A stretch of DNA of 62,737 bases from Melioribacteraceae bacterium (GTDB taxonomy: Bacteria > Bacteroidota > Ignavibacteria > Ignavibacteriales > Melioribacteraceae), in NCBI GenBank assembly GCA_021647785.1, contig JAKIUC010000024.1, positions 1 to 62,737 on the forward strand, in the 5' to 3' direction. How positions within the stretch are numbered: the first letter of the stretch is position 1; every line of letters begins with the position of its first letter. The position numbers and the translations under genes were made by a program. Of this stretch, positions 9,531 through 19,226 are shown in pieces. Under the pieces are notes generated by a model. It was not told the DNA's origin. It did not search any database and saw only the letters and a list, made by a program, of their open reading frames with translations.

Positions 9531-9579
9531 ATTATATTTTCAGCTAATATTTTGCCTTACTAGATTTTTGAATGAAATA

Positions 9580-9891
9580 TTAATACTCCAAGTTTTTATA
9601 AAACTCAATTTTTACTTGCTTAAAAAATGGGGATTGTTTTTCAAATAATAATTCATGTGCTTTATCTTCACTAAAGAAATCTAATGCCTCATATGCAGAG
9701 TTAATATCTGAGAATTCAGATTCCCATATTAGTGTGTTGCATGGTTCAGTAGCAGAAATTATTTGCATTCTTTTTCCATTTGGGTAATCTGCTCTGTTAG
9801 CTTCAAGTTCTGCAAATTTCTTTTCCAAATCCATAAACTCTTTTTCTTTTGTTATATCAAATTGTTGAAGAATTCGCATTGTAATACTCAT
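9580..9891 (-). CDS. Small dimeric alpha/beta-barrel protein, function unknown
   Basis: This is a 103-residue cytoplasmic protein without a signal peptide. The pattern of an opening beta-strand (MRILQQFDI), a charged helix (FMDLEKKFAELEANR), a strand with NTLIWESEF, then helix and strand (FFKQVKIEFYKN) matches ferredoxin-like dimeric alpha/beta-barrel proteins such as mutarotase or monooxygenase-like families. AAAGGAG gives a clear start. It lies 3 bp after the PfkB kinase and is surely cotranscribed with it, which suggests a role in the same sugar pathway. No specific function is claimed. Confidence 0.7.
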   Translation of the reverse strand: MSITMRILQQFDITKEKEFMDLEKKFAELEANRADYPNGKRMQIISATEPCNTLIWESEFSDINSAYEALDFFSEDKAHELLFEKQSPFFKQVKIEFYKNLEY

Positions 9892-9894
9892 AGT

Positions 9895-10941
9895 TTACTC
9901 CTTTATTAAATTTTGGACATTTTCACTTATTTGTAAATGATTCGATTGTTCCGCTAATTTGTTAATTGTATTTTTATCAAGATTTTTATTGATTGCATTG
10001 GGCGAAGTAACTGCTACCCCACCTGCTAATGTACCAAGTTGTTGAGCTTCTTTCAATGAAAGACCTGCAGTCAATCCAACAATTAATCCTGAAAGGAACG
10101 CATCACCTGCTCCTGCGGTAGTCATTACTTTAACCTTACATGATGGCAAATTTGTAATTGAATCACCATCCCAAATCCAACTTCCATTTCTACCATTTGT
10201 GATAGATACCAGTATGTTTTTATTTTTACTTCTAAACTTCTTTATAGCAGTTTCAACAATATTAGCAGCACTATTTTCATCAATCTGAAGTTCAACAGCA
10301 GCTGCAGCTTCATCAAGATTTATAGATAAAAGATCAACACTATTTAAAATATCTGATTCACATGCACTAAAAATCTCTTCAGATAAAAATGAGGCTGCAC
10401 GGAAATAATTATTTTCTGTAGCTAATTCAAGCAGTTTCATGCGTGCTTCCATCGATACTTCAGGAGCAGCAAGAGCCACACCTTCATTTTTAAAGCGAGC
10501 AAATTCAGGTTCAGCATTCGCAACAGATTTGGTGTCCACTTGTGAAGATGCGGAATCACTGGTGAACAAGTTTCCACCGCTGCCATCGGGATATACGAAA
10601 CAGAATGCATAGAGAGTTGAACTATCTTTGGATTGTTTCATAAAATTTAACTCAAGCCCAGCTTCAGACATTTCCTCTATCAGTTTTGATCCTGCATCAT
10701 CTTCACCAACTTTACTTATTGGAGTAACCTTAAATTCTGCCCCAGCCAAAGTTTTTACATAGTGTGCAATAATATGGAGTTTACAATAATCTTTTTGACC
10801 TAAATAATGTCCGCTTCTACTCTCTTCTCTACCTAGAGTGTGACTGCCACTAAGTTTAAAAAAAGTTCCGGTACCTACAGCCCCAACGCCTATCATAGTT
10901 TTATAACGTAAATTGCTTTTATCAATATTCAATGATTTCAA
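9895..10941 (-). CDS. PfkB-family carbohydrate kinase
   Basis: This is an ATP-dependent sugar or nucleoside kinase of the ribokinase/PfkB fold, 348 residues. The C-terminal signature TTAGAGDAFLSGL (about residues 274-286) includes the anion hole and the catalytic base Asp280. The N-terminal half has the early GAVGTGTFFKL strand and KVGEDDAGSKL. The start is a TTG supported by AGGTGA 7 nt upstream; the alternative internal ATG (residue 16) would cut the first strand. It follows the NagB-like gene and precedes the small barrel gene in a compact operon. The phosphorylated sugar is unknown; a keto-deoxy or amino sugar is plausible. Confidence 0.88.
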   Translation of the reverse strand: MKSLNIDKSNLRYKTMIGVGAVGTGTFFKLSGSHTLGREESRSGHYLGQKDYCKLHIIAHYVKTLAGAEFKVTPISKVGEDDAGSKLIEEMSEAGLELNFMKQSKDSSTLYAFCFVYPDGSGGNLFTSDSASSQVDTKSVANAEPEFARFKNEGVALAAPEVSMEARMKLLELATENNYFRAASFLSEEIFSACESDILNSVDLLSINLDEAAAAVELQIDENSAANIVETAIKKFRSKNKNILVSITNGRNGSWIWDGDSITNLPSCKVKVMTTAGAGDAFLSGLIVGLTAGLSLKEAQQLGTLAGGVAVTSPNAINKNLDKNTINKLAEQSNHLQISENVQNLIKE

Positions 10942-10988
10942 TATAGTTCACCTATTTTATTATCTGTTAATTAGTAAAGTTATTGTTA

Positions 10989-11879
10989 TTAAATTCCCAA
11001 GTCCCACTGTGGGTTTTCACTAATTGGATGTGTTGCAGTATCAATTGTTGCTGTTAGTAAAGCATCAGAGTGTTCCTGCAGCAACGTCATTGGATACTCT
11101 GGTGTAATAGGGCTAAATAAAGCAACTCGCAGTGCAGTTTGTTTCCATGCCCCGGTGTTACTAAATAACCTAACTTTTTTTGCGGAGAGACATTCTTTAA
11201 CTCCAAGTGTTACAGACATTGGAGGAACAAATTGGTACGCTGTTCCAAATGTGCGTTGGGCTAAAGCAATAATTGTATCAATATTATTTTCCTGAATCCG
11301 AATTGTTGAATTTCGTACATCATCAATTGTTACATGACTAAAGGGATGCCGCCGTGCTTGATTATAAGCAACATGTCCATCCTGTCCCCAGCCACCATAG
11401 GTAATATCTATGGGTGCTTCCGATATTTTTGCTTTTATCTCTTCCACATTTGCTGCATTCAGCCAGTATCTATGTTCTTCAGCTACAGACAATTCAGCGT
11501 CAATAGGAGCATAGAAATGTTCAAGCATAAAACCCTTAAAATTATATGGATGCTTTAACGGAAGTTCCATGCCCTGCCAATCAAGGCATTCATCCATATG
11601 AAACACAACAAAATTTTTGAGACTTACTCTTTCTTCATTAACCAAATCGGTGAATGGTTTATACCAACAGCTTGGTCCACAAGGAATTATTGCCCTTGTA
11701 GTTTTGCCACCTTTATTATTTATTTCAATTTCATCTACTAACTCCCGTGCCATCAACTCTCCCATAGCATCAGCATCATCGCACAAACGAAAAGGTACTT
11801 TTAAATCCTTATGATTTTCCAATTCTGCTACTGGTATTTTACACCATTCATAAAGTTGTTCCGGTGTTGTATAACTCAT
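10989..11879 (-). CDS. NagB-like glucosamine-6-phosphate isomerase/deaminase homologue with altered active site
   Basis: This is a NagB/RpiA-fold protein of 296 residues. It keeps the NagB blocks FHMDECLD (Asp96, the position of the proton-transferring Asp72 in E. coli NagB) and GGWGQDGHVAYN (Asp167 and His169, the positions of Asp141 and His143). The residue after Asn173 is Gln174, where NagB has Glu148 of the His-Asp-Glu relay. It may therefore isomerise another sugar phosphate, or deaminate weakly. GAGGAG precedes the ATG. Position between an AraD epimerase and a PfkB kinase supports a sugar-phosphate role. Confidence 0.85.
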   Translation of the reverse strand: MSYTTPEQLYEWCKIPVAELENHKDLKVPFRLCDDADAMGELMARELVDEIEINNKGGKTTRAIIPCGPSCWYKPFTDLVNEERVSLKNFVVFHMDECLDWQGMELPLKHPYNFKGFMLEHFYAPIDAELSVAEEHRYWLNAANVEEIKAKISEAPIDITYGGWGQDGHVAYNQARRHPFSHVTIDDVRNSTIRIQENNIDTIIALAQRTFGTAYQFVPPMSVTLGVKECLSAKKVRLFSNTGAWKQTALRVALFSPITPEYPMTLLQEHSDALLTATIDTATHPISENPQWDLGI

Positions 11880-12134
11880 ATTTTTATCTCCTCTGTAATA
11901 TTTATACTGTAATTCAATATTTATAAGTAAGAATCAATCCAGCAACTGCCTGACAATAATTAAGACGAAAACTTTATTCTTGGTTAATCTTACTCTTAGT
12001 TCTTACTCTTAATCCTTGTATGTTAAAAGATGACATTCCACAGAATGTCTCTACGTTTTTTCTTAATCTGCTTCTATAATTATCTGCCAAATAACTGCAA
12101 TATTTTTCGAGAATATTTTGCTTTAATAGCATCC
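11880..12134. repeat. Intergenic repeat: hexamer-like tract and hairpin
   Basis: A low-complexity tract of TTACTCTTA-type repeats (11985-12014) recalls the AGTAAG repeats at 30741. Next to it is a 7 bp stem, GACATTC (12033-12039) with GAATGTC (12044-12050), a 4 nt loop and a downstream T-run. The hairpin may end transcription of DNA read on the + strand. No gene was found here. Confidence 0.5.
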
Positions 12135-12830
12135 TTATTTTTGACCATAATAAGCCGATTCCCCATGTTTACGTTTATAGTGTTTATCCATTAACGATTT
12201 ATTAATATTTTTTGCTTCAGGATTAATTTGTTTTGTAAAGAGTGCCATCTTACTAATTTCTTCAAGTAAAATACTATTTTTGAGTGCTGCTTCGGGCGAT
12301 TTTCCCCAAGTGAATGGACCATGATTTGCAACAAGAACCATTTCAATTTCTTGTGATGATAAATTTTCAAATTTTCGTGTTATTACTTTTCCAGTCTCAG
12401 TTTCATAGTCCCCATTAATTTGTTCATTCGTTAGTTCATCAGTGCATGGTATTTCACCATAATTATGGTCTGCATGGGTAGTTCCGAAACACGGAATAGG
12501 ATTTTTTGCCTGTGCCCATGCTGTAGCATATGGAGAATGTGTATGAACTATACCTCCAATTTTTGGAAAGGATTTATATAGCAATGAATGTGTTTTGCTA
12601 TCTGAAGAAGGGTTTAATTCTCCTTCAACAATTCTATTTTCTAAATCAACTATTACAATATCGTCTGGTGTAAGAGATTCATAGGAAATACCACTTGGCT
12701 TAATAGCAAAAATTCCTTTCGCTCGGTCAATGCCGCTCAAATTTCCAAATGTTTGGATTACTAAACCAGACTCATACAATTTTAGATTCAGTAAACAAAC
12801 TTTTTCTTTTAGTTCTTTATACAAACTCAT
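12135..12830 (-). CDS. araD: L-ribulose-5-phosphate 4-epimerase (AraD-like class II aldolase fold)
   Basis: This zinc-dependent enzyme interconverts L-ribulose-5-phosphate and D-xylulose-5-phosphate, feeding pentoses into the pentose phosphate pathway. It has 231 residues, the same length as E. coli AraD. It shows TFGNLSG and KPSGISYE (phosphate binding), SSDSKTH (Asp77), the zinc ligands His96 and His98 in HTHSPYATAW, GTTHADHNYG, and the third histidine near residue 170 in VANHGPFTWG. AAAGG precedes the ATG. It is the first gene of the - strand sugar operon (12830 down to 6215). Close relatives such as UlaF or SgbE act on ascorbate-derived sugars, so the exact physiological role is open. Confidence 0.92.
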   Translation of the reverse strand: MSLYKELKEKVCLLNLKLYESGLVIQTFGNLSGIDRAKGIFAIKPSGISYESLTPDDIVIVDLENRIVEGELNPSSDSKTHSLLYKSFPKIGGIVHTHSPYATAWAQAKNPIPCFGTTHADHNYGEIPCTDELTNEQINGDYETETGKVITRKFENLSSQEIEMVLVANHGPFTWGKSPEAALKNSILLEEISKMALFTKQINPEAKNINKSLMDKHYKRKHGESAYYGQK

Positions 12831-12887
12831 GTTAACCTTTTCGGTAATACTAAATTAATTTATCCTCCAAATATACATCCAGACCAA

Positions 12888-12912
12888 CCGGGATAAATCG
12901 GGACAAGTCCTA
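12888..12912. repeat. Diverged copy of the 63-bp array repeat
   Basis: CCGGGATAAATCGGGAC followed by AAGTCCTA matches the segment CCCCGATAAAACGGGAC, TGTCCTA of the tandem units at 21291-21479 except for a few bases. It lies in the 167 bp spacer between araD and the BNR-repeat gene, where nothing else is evident. Confidence 0.5.
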
Positions 12913-12997
12913 TACTACATTGATTATGTTCTCTTTTTTGCATGCTCATTTTATCTGCCACAGCGGCTTATTGCATAATTATGGTATAACGGTTCGC

Positions 12998-15187
12998 TCA
13001 CTTACTCTTAATAAACAAACTATCTATATGAAGATTATCCAACCTCTCCATGTTATGGTTCCAAGAATAGACACGCCCTGGAACCCCGCCATAGACAAAA
13101 CCACGTGGCTGATAATTCTGGTGTGAGCCGTGAATAGATATCCAAGTCTTACCGCCATCACTACTTCGCATTATACCTTGCCCGCCATCGCGGGTTGCCA
13201 TCAACATTACGTTGGGATAGTTGGGTTCAATATAAAGTGCGAAACCATCATACGCACCAAGAGTTTCCCATGTATTACCACCATCAACAGTCTTTAATAA
13301 CTTTCCTTTTCCTTCATCCTTGTGCTTTCTATTGCGTTCATACTTCGGTAGCACTCTCGCAGTTGCCCAAGCATGGCTGAATGATCCTTCATTGGCATAA
13401 ACTATATCATCATTATTAGGATGCACAACAAAATCATGCACCATACCGTCATAAATCATTTCAAAACTTTTGCCATTATCTGTGCTACGATAAAGCCCTT
13501 TGGAATCCCATGTGCAGATAAATACTGTTCCGCTATCGGTAACTTCCAACTGCCACGGACGTACCAACGCCAATACCCGGCGGAAGTTATGCCCACCATC
13601 TTCAGACATATATAAGCCATCACTTGCCCGGTGTGTGGCAAAGATGCGCTGTGAGTTTGTTGGGTCAACAATTAGTCTGCCAATCCAACCACTATAGAAA
13701 GATGGATCTTTTTCCGACCTTCTTCTGAAGTCCGGCATAGGAATATTTGAAATTTTTTTCCAAGTTACACCTCCGTCAGTTGATTTATGAACCGAACCTC
13801 TGTCGTTTCTTCCATATAATTTATACCAGACTTGTGGATTATTAGGGTCTTGATCAATTCCGTCAACATTACCCATTCGGTTCTCCGCAGTTTTCCAACT
13901 CACACCACCATCTGTAGTATAATAATGACCAATATCACCAGCACCAATATGGATAACATCCGGATTAGTTACATCAACTACAGGTGGCGAATATACACAA
14001 ATAATATCCACTCCTTTAGAATACCCAAACCATGATGCACCATTATCATGACTTTCTTTAACTAACATACCATCAACAAAGTACCACTTGCCTGTAACAG
14101 GAGAGACAGTTAATTTGTTACACTTAAATAGTCCTTCATTTGTAGATCTATTACTAAAAATATAATCTCCGGGGTCCCACTTAGGCTCATCTTCCTTAAC
14201 AACTTCAAAAGTTTTTCCACCATCAGTACTAAATCCCATTTCCCATCGTCCAATAGCCATCACATAATCATTTTTATTAATAGCAATACTACCATAGAAG
14301 GCTGGCCACATTTTCCAAGCATAATAGGAATTTGAAATTTTTTGCACAGTCTCGAAATTATTACCTCCATCAGCAGAGCGGAAGATTCTGCCATCTTGTT
14401 CAAGTGCCATAATCAATCCGGGAGTAGTTGGCGAGCTAGCAACATCCATAATCTGTTCACCCTTAAGTCTTTGAGTCCAAGAGTTTCCCATATCTTCAGA
14501 AATAAAAATACCAGTTCCGTTGTAGCGGTCACCTATAATCACCTTATTATCTATTGTAACATATATAAATATCCGCACTCTTCTTCGCCAGTCGTAATCA
14601 TCACCATTGTAAAAAGTTGGTACATCAGGTTTGGTCTGCCAGGTTTCACCTTTATCAGTTGAGACATAAAGTTTTCTATGTTTTACACCATAAATAACGC
14701 CGTTATAATCAACAACAATTGCACCAGGAGCCAGATCCGGTGAGCCTGGTATTTTAAACCAACTCTCTCCGCCATCAATAGATTTATAAAGACCTGGTGT
14801 GGTATAAATGCCGCCATCCATTGCCCAATACATAATATTAGGATTAGAAAGGTCATAAACCAATTCGTGGTCAGTATTTCTCATCCATTCAAATAGGAGT
14901 TCTTCTTTTTCAACAGAACCACCCATACGCCTATAAGTAACACCACCATCGGTGGACTTGAAAATGCCAGTAAGGTCTGTAACCACCCAAACTACATTGG
15001 AATCTGTGGGGTGGCATATAACATCAACAAGAACTCCACCGCCACCTTGCCCCACTACACTCCAATCTGCTTTAATCTGTGTACTTTTTTGTCTCTCTTT
15101 TGTATCACCTGCAAGTATAGAGGTAATCATGAGTAGTACTGCCAAGTATTTTATAGGTTTCAGAATTATTTTTAGGTTATTTTTCAT
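12998..15187 (-). CDS. Secreted BNR/sortilin-type beta-propeller protein (GH74-like)
   Basis: The 729-residue protein has a signal peptide (residues 1 to about 27, ending ITSILAG). It contains at least eight repeats of the Asp-box or BNR type, such as GIFKSTDGGVTYRRMGG, LYVSTDKGETWQ, GLYMSEDGGHNFRR and IMRSSDGGKTWISIHG. This layout builds two seven-bladed propellers as in GH74 xyloglucanases and sortilin-like proteins. No T9SS domain is present. GH74 catalytic aspartates cannot be assigned with certainty. It may be an endo-acting glucanase or a carbohydrate-binding surface protein; context in a polysaccharide locus favours a hydrolytic role. Confidence 0.75.
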   Translation of the reverse strand: MKNNLKIILKPIKYLAVLLMITSILAGDTKERQKSTQIKADWSVVGQGGGGVLVDVICHPTDSNVVWVVTDLTGIFKSTDGGVTYRRMGGSVEKEELLFEWMRNTDHELVYDLSNPNIMYWAMDGGIYTTPGLYKSIDGGESWFKIPGSPDLAPGAIVVDYNGVIYGVKHRKLYVSTDKGETWQTKPDVPTFYNGDDYDWRRRVRIFIYVTIDNKVIIGDRYNGTGIFISEDMGNSWTQRLKGEQIMDVASSPTTPGLIMALEQDGRIFRSADGGNNFETVQKISNSYYAWKMWPAFYGSIAINKNDYVMAIGRWEMGFSTDGGKTFEVVKEDEPKWDPGDYIFSNRSTNEGLFKCNKLTVSPVTGKWYFVDGMLVKESHDNGASWFGYSKGVDIICVYSPPVVDVTNPDVIHIGAGDIGHYYTTDGGVSWKTAENRMGNVDGIDQDPNNPQVWYKLYGRNDRGSVHKSTDGGVTWKKISNIPMPDFRRRSEKDPSFYSGWIGRLIVDPTNSQRIFATHRASDGLYMSEDGGHNFRRVLALVRPWQLEVTDSGTVFICTWDSKGLYRSTDNGKSFEMIYDGMVHDFVVHPNNDDIVYANEGSFSHAWATARVLPKYERNRKHKDEGKGKLLKTVDGGNTWETLGAYDGFALYIEPNYPNVMLMATRDGGQGIMRSSDGGKTWISIHGSHQNYQPRGFVYGGVPGRVYSWNHNMERLDNLHIDSLFIKSK

Positions 15188-15247
15188 AATTGTTTTTCCA
15201 CTAATAGTTTTTTCAAAATAAAACAGAACAAATGCTCGAACACCCCT

Positions 15248-17314
15248 TTAACGTAACAGAACCATTTTTTTTACTTCCCTTGCAGTAAAATCTTTTCCTT
15301 CAACAGAAAAGCTATAAAAATAGATTCCACTTGATACATTATCACCAGCTCTATTCTTTGAATCCCATATTGCTTGATGAGTACCTGCAGATTTTATCTC
15401 CTCCACTAGTGTTATCAATTTTCTTCCTAGAGTATCAAAAATTTCTAACCGAACATTTGCTTTTTCATCCAAGTTATATTCAATCATTGTTGACGGATTA
15501 AATGGGTTAGGATAATTCTGCAGCAACTTATATGACTCTATTGAGCCAACTTTACGCGATTCTTTTATGTCTGTTATTAGTCCATATTCAAAAGCTCCCA
15601 AGTCTGGACCATCTCCCGCATAATCAAAATATATTTTATCACCCTGTTGCCACGAGGTGTTTTGATCTATGGTGATTTTGTTTGCTTCATAATCAATGTT
15701 TAAAATTTTAACTCGTTCAGAATTTATACGAATTATATCTGGAGCCACTATACCATAACCATTAGTAAAATAGAGGGCATCTTCAACAGTAATAATTGTG
15801 CCTGCTCCAGCAGATGTAGTTTTAGTTAAAGCCATACCCTTATCAATAACTGGGCTACCTTCTTTTAGTTCAAAATCCCCATCATCTGGGTCAACAAACT
15901 GCGGGTCAACTTCAATATTATCCGTTGCCCAATCTGGATATTGTTGTTCAAATTCAAGAAGTGTAAAGTTCCTTAAGACAGAAGGATTTTGAGAAGGACC
16001 ATCAACAAAATAGACTACATCCGAGCCAATTGAACCGCTGTAAAAATTATTCGAATAATATCTGCCAAACTCTGGTGTAGCATTCCAATCGAAAGCTAAT
16101 TGAGTTGTGCTTGAAGAACTTGATTGAAAAGTATTTGCATTCTTATACAAAATATTATTAACCATAATGTTATCGCCATACGCAACATCATCATGTCCTT
16201 CAACTGGTGGGTTAAATAGATTTGTTAAATACGTTACACCATATCCTGAACTCGATACAGTTCCGGCAACACTTATGCCATCTAATTTATTATCTTCAAT
16301 AATAGCATTAACAATATTATTTGAACCACATTCAGCAATAACATTATTGTAAAATCGATTATGCTCATTATGCCAAGCTTCAGGTCCTCTAACACTCCCT
16401 AAATAATTTGACCAGTCCATACCCTTTATACTATGCCTGAAAACATTCTTCCTTATAATAGAATTATTACCAGCATATTGAATACTATTCACAGGGGAGA
16501 AATCGAAATAATTGTTTTCTATTAAATTATACTTTGATAAAGCATAGGGTTCATGTCGCTGACTTTCCACCTCCATGGTACGCCATAAACGATTCAGCAT
16601 AACATTGTTGCGTACAACCGACCGTTGCACACCCAATAGCACAAGCCCAGTATGCGAAGCATCTCCAAAGAAGTTACCCTCAACGAGATGACCGGACCCA
16701 CCATCGAGGCTTACCAAATCTGTGCCTCCAGTAAAGTGGTTATTTCTTATTCGCATTCCATCGCCAATATCTTCAAATCGGCAATTAATCCAGCCTGAAC
16801 CATTTTCAAAATAACCATTTTCTAATGTGATATGGTGACTTCGTTCCCCCATCACCCATCGTTTTACATTCTCTACTTTAATGCCATCTATGGCAATATA
16901 GGATTTATCATTTATAAAAATAGATACTGCTCCACGCGACCCGGTAATCGCATTCATATTTGTAAAAAGAGCTAAGTGTTTATTTGCTGCACGGTAAGTT
17001 ATATATGCGCCCTTCGTTCCAGAATTAACTGGAGCAATTGGAGTAGCGGTATATATTCCATCCAAAAGAATTGCAGTTTCTCCTGGAAGTAGAGAGCTAT
17101 TAGCTTTTTCTATATTCCAGGGTGATGCTTCAGTACCATCGTTACTTGACAAACCATCTGGTGCAACAAAAAATTGACTCTCCATTGATGCTGCACCAAT
17201 TTTTGCTTGCCGTGGCTGGCTAATAATAAAAGTACTTTGGATTGAAAAAAATATTATTGTTAGGAATAAAAAAACGTTTAATTTTGTTATTGGTTTTTTA
17301 TGTGAATTATTCAT
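15248..17314 (-). CDS. Secreted PL6/chondroitinase-B-like beta-helix protein with T9SS domain
   Basis: This is a 688-residue secreted protein. After the signal peptide (about residues 1-33) it reads FFVAPDGLSSNDGTEASPW and later ISIFIN-like helix turns, for example SHHITLENGYFENGSG, IRNNHFTGGTDLVSLDGG and SVVRNNVMLNRLWR. These are features of right-handed beta-helix lyases similar to chondroitinase B or PL6 alginate lyases. The C-terminus has NYPNPFNPSTMIEY, FDTLGRKL and a final KKMVLLR, a type A T9SS sorting domain. GGAGG lies 8 nt before the ATG. Substrate specificity is not determinable here. Confidence 0.85.
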   Translation of the reverse strand: MNNSHKKPITKLNVFLFLTIIFFSIQSTFIISQPRQAKIGAASMESQFFVAPDGLSSNDGTEASPWNIEKANSSLLPGETAILLDGIYTATPIAPVNSGTKGAYITYRAANKHLALFTNMNAITGSRGAVSIFINDKSYIAIDGIKVENVKRWVMGERSHHITLENGYFENGSGWINCRFEDIGDGMRIRNNHFTGGTDLVSLDGGSGHLVEGNFFGDASHTGLVLLGVQRSVVRNNVMLNRLWRTMEVESQRHEPYALSKYNLIENNYFDFSPVNSIQYAGNNSIIRKNVFRHSIKGMDWSNYLGSVRGPEAWHNEHNRFYNNVIAECGSNNIVNAIIEDNKLDGISVAGTVSSSGYGVTYLTNLFNPPVEGHDDVAYGDNIMVNNILYKNANTFQSSSSSTTQLAFDWNATPEFGRYYSNNFYSGSIGSDVVYFVDGPSQNPSVLRNFTLLEFEQQYPDWATDNIEVDPQFVDPDDGDFELKEGSPVIDKGMALTKTTSAGAGTIITVEDALYFTNGYGIVAPDIIRINSERVKILNIDYEANKITIDQNTSWQQGDKIYFDYAGDGPDLGAFEYGLITDIKESRKVGSIESYKLLQNYPNPFNPSTMIEYNLDEKANVRLEIFDTLGRKLITLVEEIKSAGTHQAIWDSKNRAGDNVSSGIYFYSFSVEGKDFTAREVKKMVLLR

Positions 17315-17500
17315 TTAATTGACCTCCAATGTCATTTATTTTTTTGATATTAATTTCACTAATTTATTTCAGCAGAGCAATTTTTAAGGAATAAGTGGGC
17401 GTGATAAGTAATCAATGGTTTTAAAATCTCACTTATACCTAATTCTATGTGGAATTATTTATAAGTCCAATTATTAACAAATAAGCAAATTGGGGGGGGA

Positions 17501-17527
17501 GATTAGTATTAAACTATAATACTAATC
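17501..17527. promoter_or_regulatory. Inverted repeat next to a G8 tract
   Basis: GATTAGTAT (17501-17509) and ATACTAATC (17519-17527) form a 9 bp stem with a 9 nt loop. It directly follows a run of eight G (17492-17499) downstream of the beta-helix gene on the - strand. The arm ATTAGTAT also occurs in the 30 bp palindrome at 21221. It could be a terminator arm or a regulator site. Confidence 0.45.
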
Positions 17528-17585
17528 TGTTCTAAAATTTTTTGGATATGAACACTTCAAAAATTTCGAGTTATTTGACTATAGA

Positions 17586-19181
17586 TTATTTAATAAATTC
17601 AAAAGCTCCAATATCCCAGTTTAATGTATCTGGGCGTTTAGTTCCTGAAAAATCAAATTTTATATCAATACCATATAGTTCAAAAAATTTATTATATGTA
17701 GTATGCGAAACACCTTTATTAATAGCTGCACTGTTGGGGAGCAAATTAAAATTATTTCTCGATACATCCTCAAAATATGGATTCTCTATCAAGTTATTAA
17801 CGCCTCCTAAAAATTCGTTAAAATCAGAAGTCGATTTCATTATGAACTCACTCCCCCATTTAATAAAAACCGGAGCATCTTTCTGCCAAAACAAATTATT
17901 GTTTAACTCGGATACTCCCGCTATTTTGTTACTTGGAACATTCAGTTGGGAGGCGTGATTATTTCCTTTAATATTAGCAAAAATATTATTGAAAACGTGA
18001 ATACGGAACGTTTCCTTATCTACTCTTAATTGATCAATTGCAACATCTACATTATATATTGTGTTATTAATGATGTATAAATCTTCACTCTTCTTCTCTA
18101 ACGATATTGCAAAACCATCAATATTATAAATTACATTTCCAATAATCCAGGCACTATCAGTATCTTCATTTCTGATGCCATTTCGTGAATCATATATTTC
18201 ATTAAAAATTACCCATGAACGATTTGGCATTCCATCACTTCCAAGAACAACTACACTCCCATCAGAGGTTGTTGCATTTTTATATCCATACATTTTATTC
18301 TGTGAGATTATTATATCACTTGCGTATTTTAAATCAACTGCATTTTCACGATCCTCGTGTAAAATATTCATTCCAATGTAAATGAACTGTGGATGGGGGT
18401 CACAAGAATGGCATGCTTGAATTGCATCTCCACTATTATTATTAATTTCATTCTCTAAAATCCATACTCTTTTTGCTGATACGCCTGGATTAACTCCATG
18501 GCAATCACCTCCCTTTTTAGGATCGTTTGTTACATTGTGATGAATGTGATTTTTGTAAATAACAATATCGCTACCTTGGGCTAATATCGCTGCACCGAAA
18601 TCTATAATCTTACCAATTGGGTTGTGAATTTCACAATTTCTGATGGTTAGATGATTTGAGGTTTCAAGAGTATGGAGATAAGAATCATCATAAAATTCTA
18701 AATTTTCAATAATTAAATATTGTCCATCCAATTTCACATGGGCATTTAATAATTGCGGAATAGATGTGGAGTTTTCACCACGGATAAATACTGGTTTTTC
18801 CTTAGTGCCATTACCTATCCAACGAGAATTAAATCCCAAATTATATGGACCCCCTTTAATTAACACAACACTTCCTTCTGGAAGAATCATCTCTTCCGGG
18901 ATACTCATTCTTGGTTTTGTACTACTACCATTTGGGTTATTTTCATCCGTAGCATGGGGATTTGTATTATCGATATAATGCGTATAGTAATTGTTTGAAC
19001 CATATATTGATTCTACGGATTCGTTGATGCCAAAATATGGTACAGGAATACCTATGGGAGGCTGGTATTCCTGACTCAATCCGTCTTGAGTAAATACAAT
19101 TAAGGTAAAAAATAACAATAGCAGAGTAATTCTCTTCTCCTTAATGTATAAATAACGGTTTTTAATATTCTTTTGAATCAT
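17586..19181 (-). CDS. Secreted right-handed beta-helix protein
   Basis: This is a 531-residue beta-helix protein without a sorting domain. The signal peptide is KRITLLLLFFTLIVFTQDGLSQ. Helix turns such as YLIIENLEFYDDSYLH, LTIRNCEIHNPIGK and IVIYKNHIHHNV are clear, and it ends in the family-typical DWDIGAFEF-like tail (NWDIGAFEFIK). A TTG at 19226 would extend it by 15 residues, but these repeat the KYLYIKE motif seen again at RYLYIKE and have no ribosome-binding site, so the ATG at 19181 is used. It follows the TolB-like gene almost directly. It is probably periplasmic or anchored and acts on polysaccharide. Confidence 0.8.
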   Translation of the reverse strand: MIQKNIKNRYLYIKEKRITLLLLFFTLIVFTQDGLSQEYQPPIGIPVPYFGINESVESIYGSNNYYTHYIDNTNPHATDENNPNGSSTKPRMSIPEEMILPEGSVVLIKGGPYNLGFNSRWIGNGTKEKPVFIRGENSTSIPQLLNAHVKLDGQYLIIENLEFYDDSYLHTLETSNHLTIRNCEIHNPIGKIIDFGAAILAQGSDIVIYKNHIHHNVTNDPKKGGDCHGVNPGVSAKRVWILENEINNNSGDAIQACHSCDPHPQFIYIGMNILHEDRENAVDLKYASDIIISQNKMYGYKNATTSDGSVVVLGSDGMPNRSWVIFNEIYDSRNGIRNEDTDSAWIIGNVIYNIDGFAISLEKKSEDLYIINNTIYNVDVAIDQLRVDKETFRIHVFNNIFANIKGNNHASQLNVPSNKIAGVSELNNNLFWQKDAPVFIKWGSEFIMKSTSDFNEFLGGVNNLIENPYFEDVSRNNFNLLPNSAAINKGVSHTTYNKFFELYGIDIKFDFSGTKRPDTLNWDIGAFEFIK

Positions 19182-19226
19182 CTCTTTAATATATAAGTAT
19201 TTTGCAATTATTGGGTTAGAACTCAA

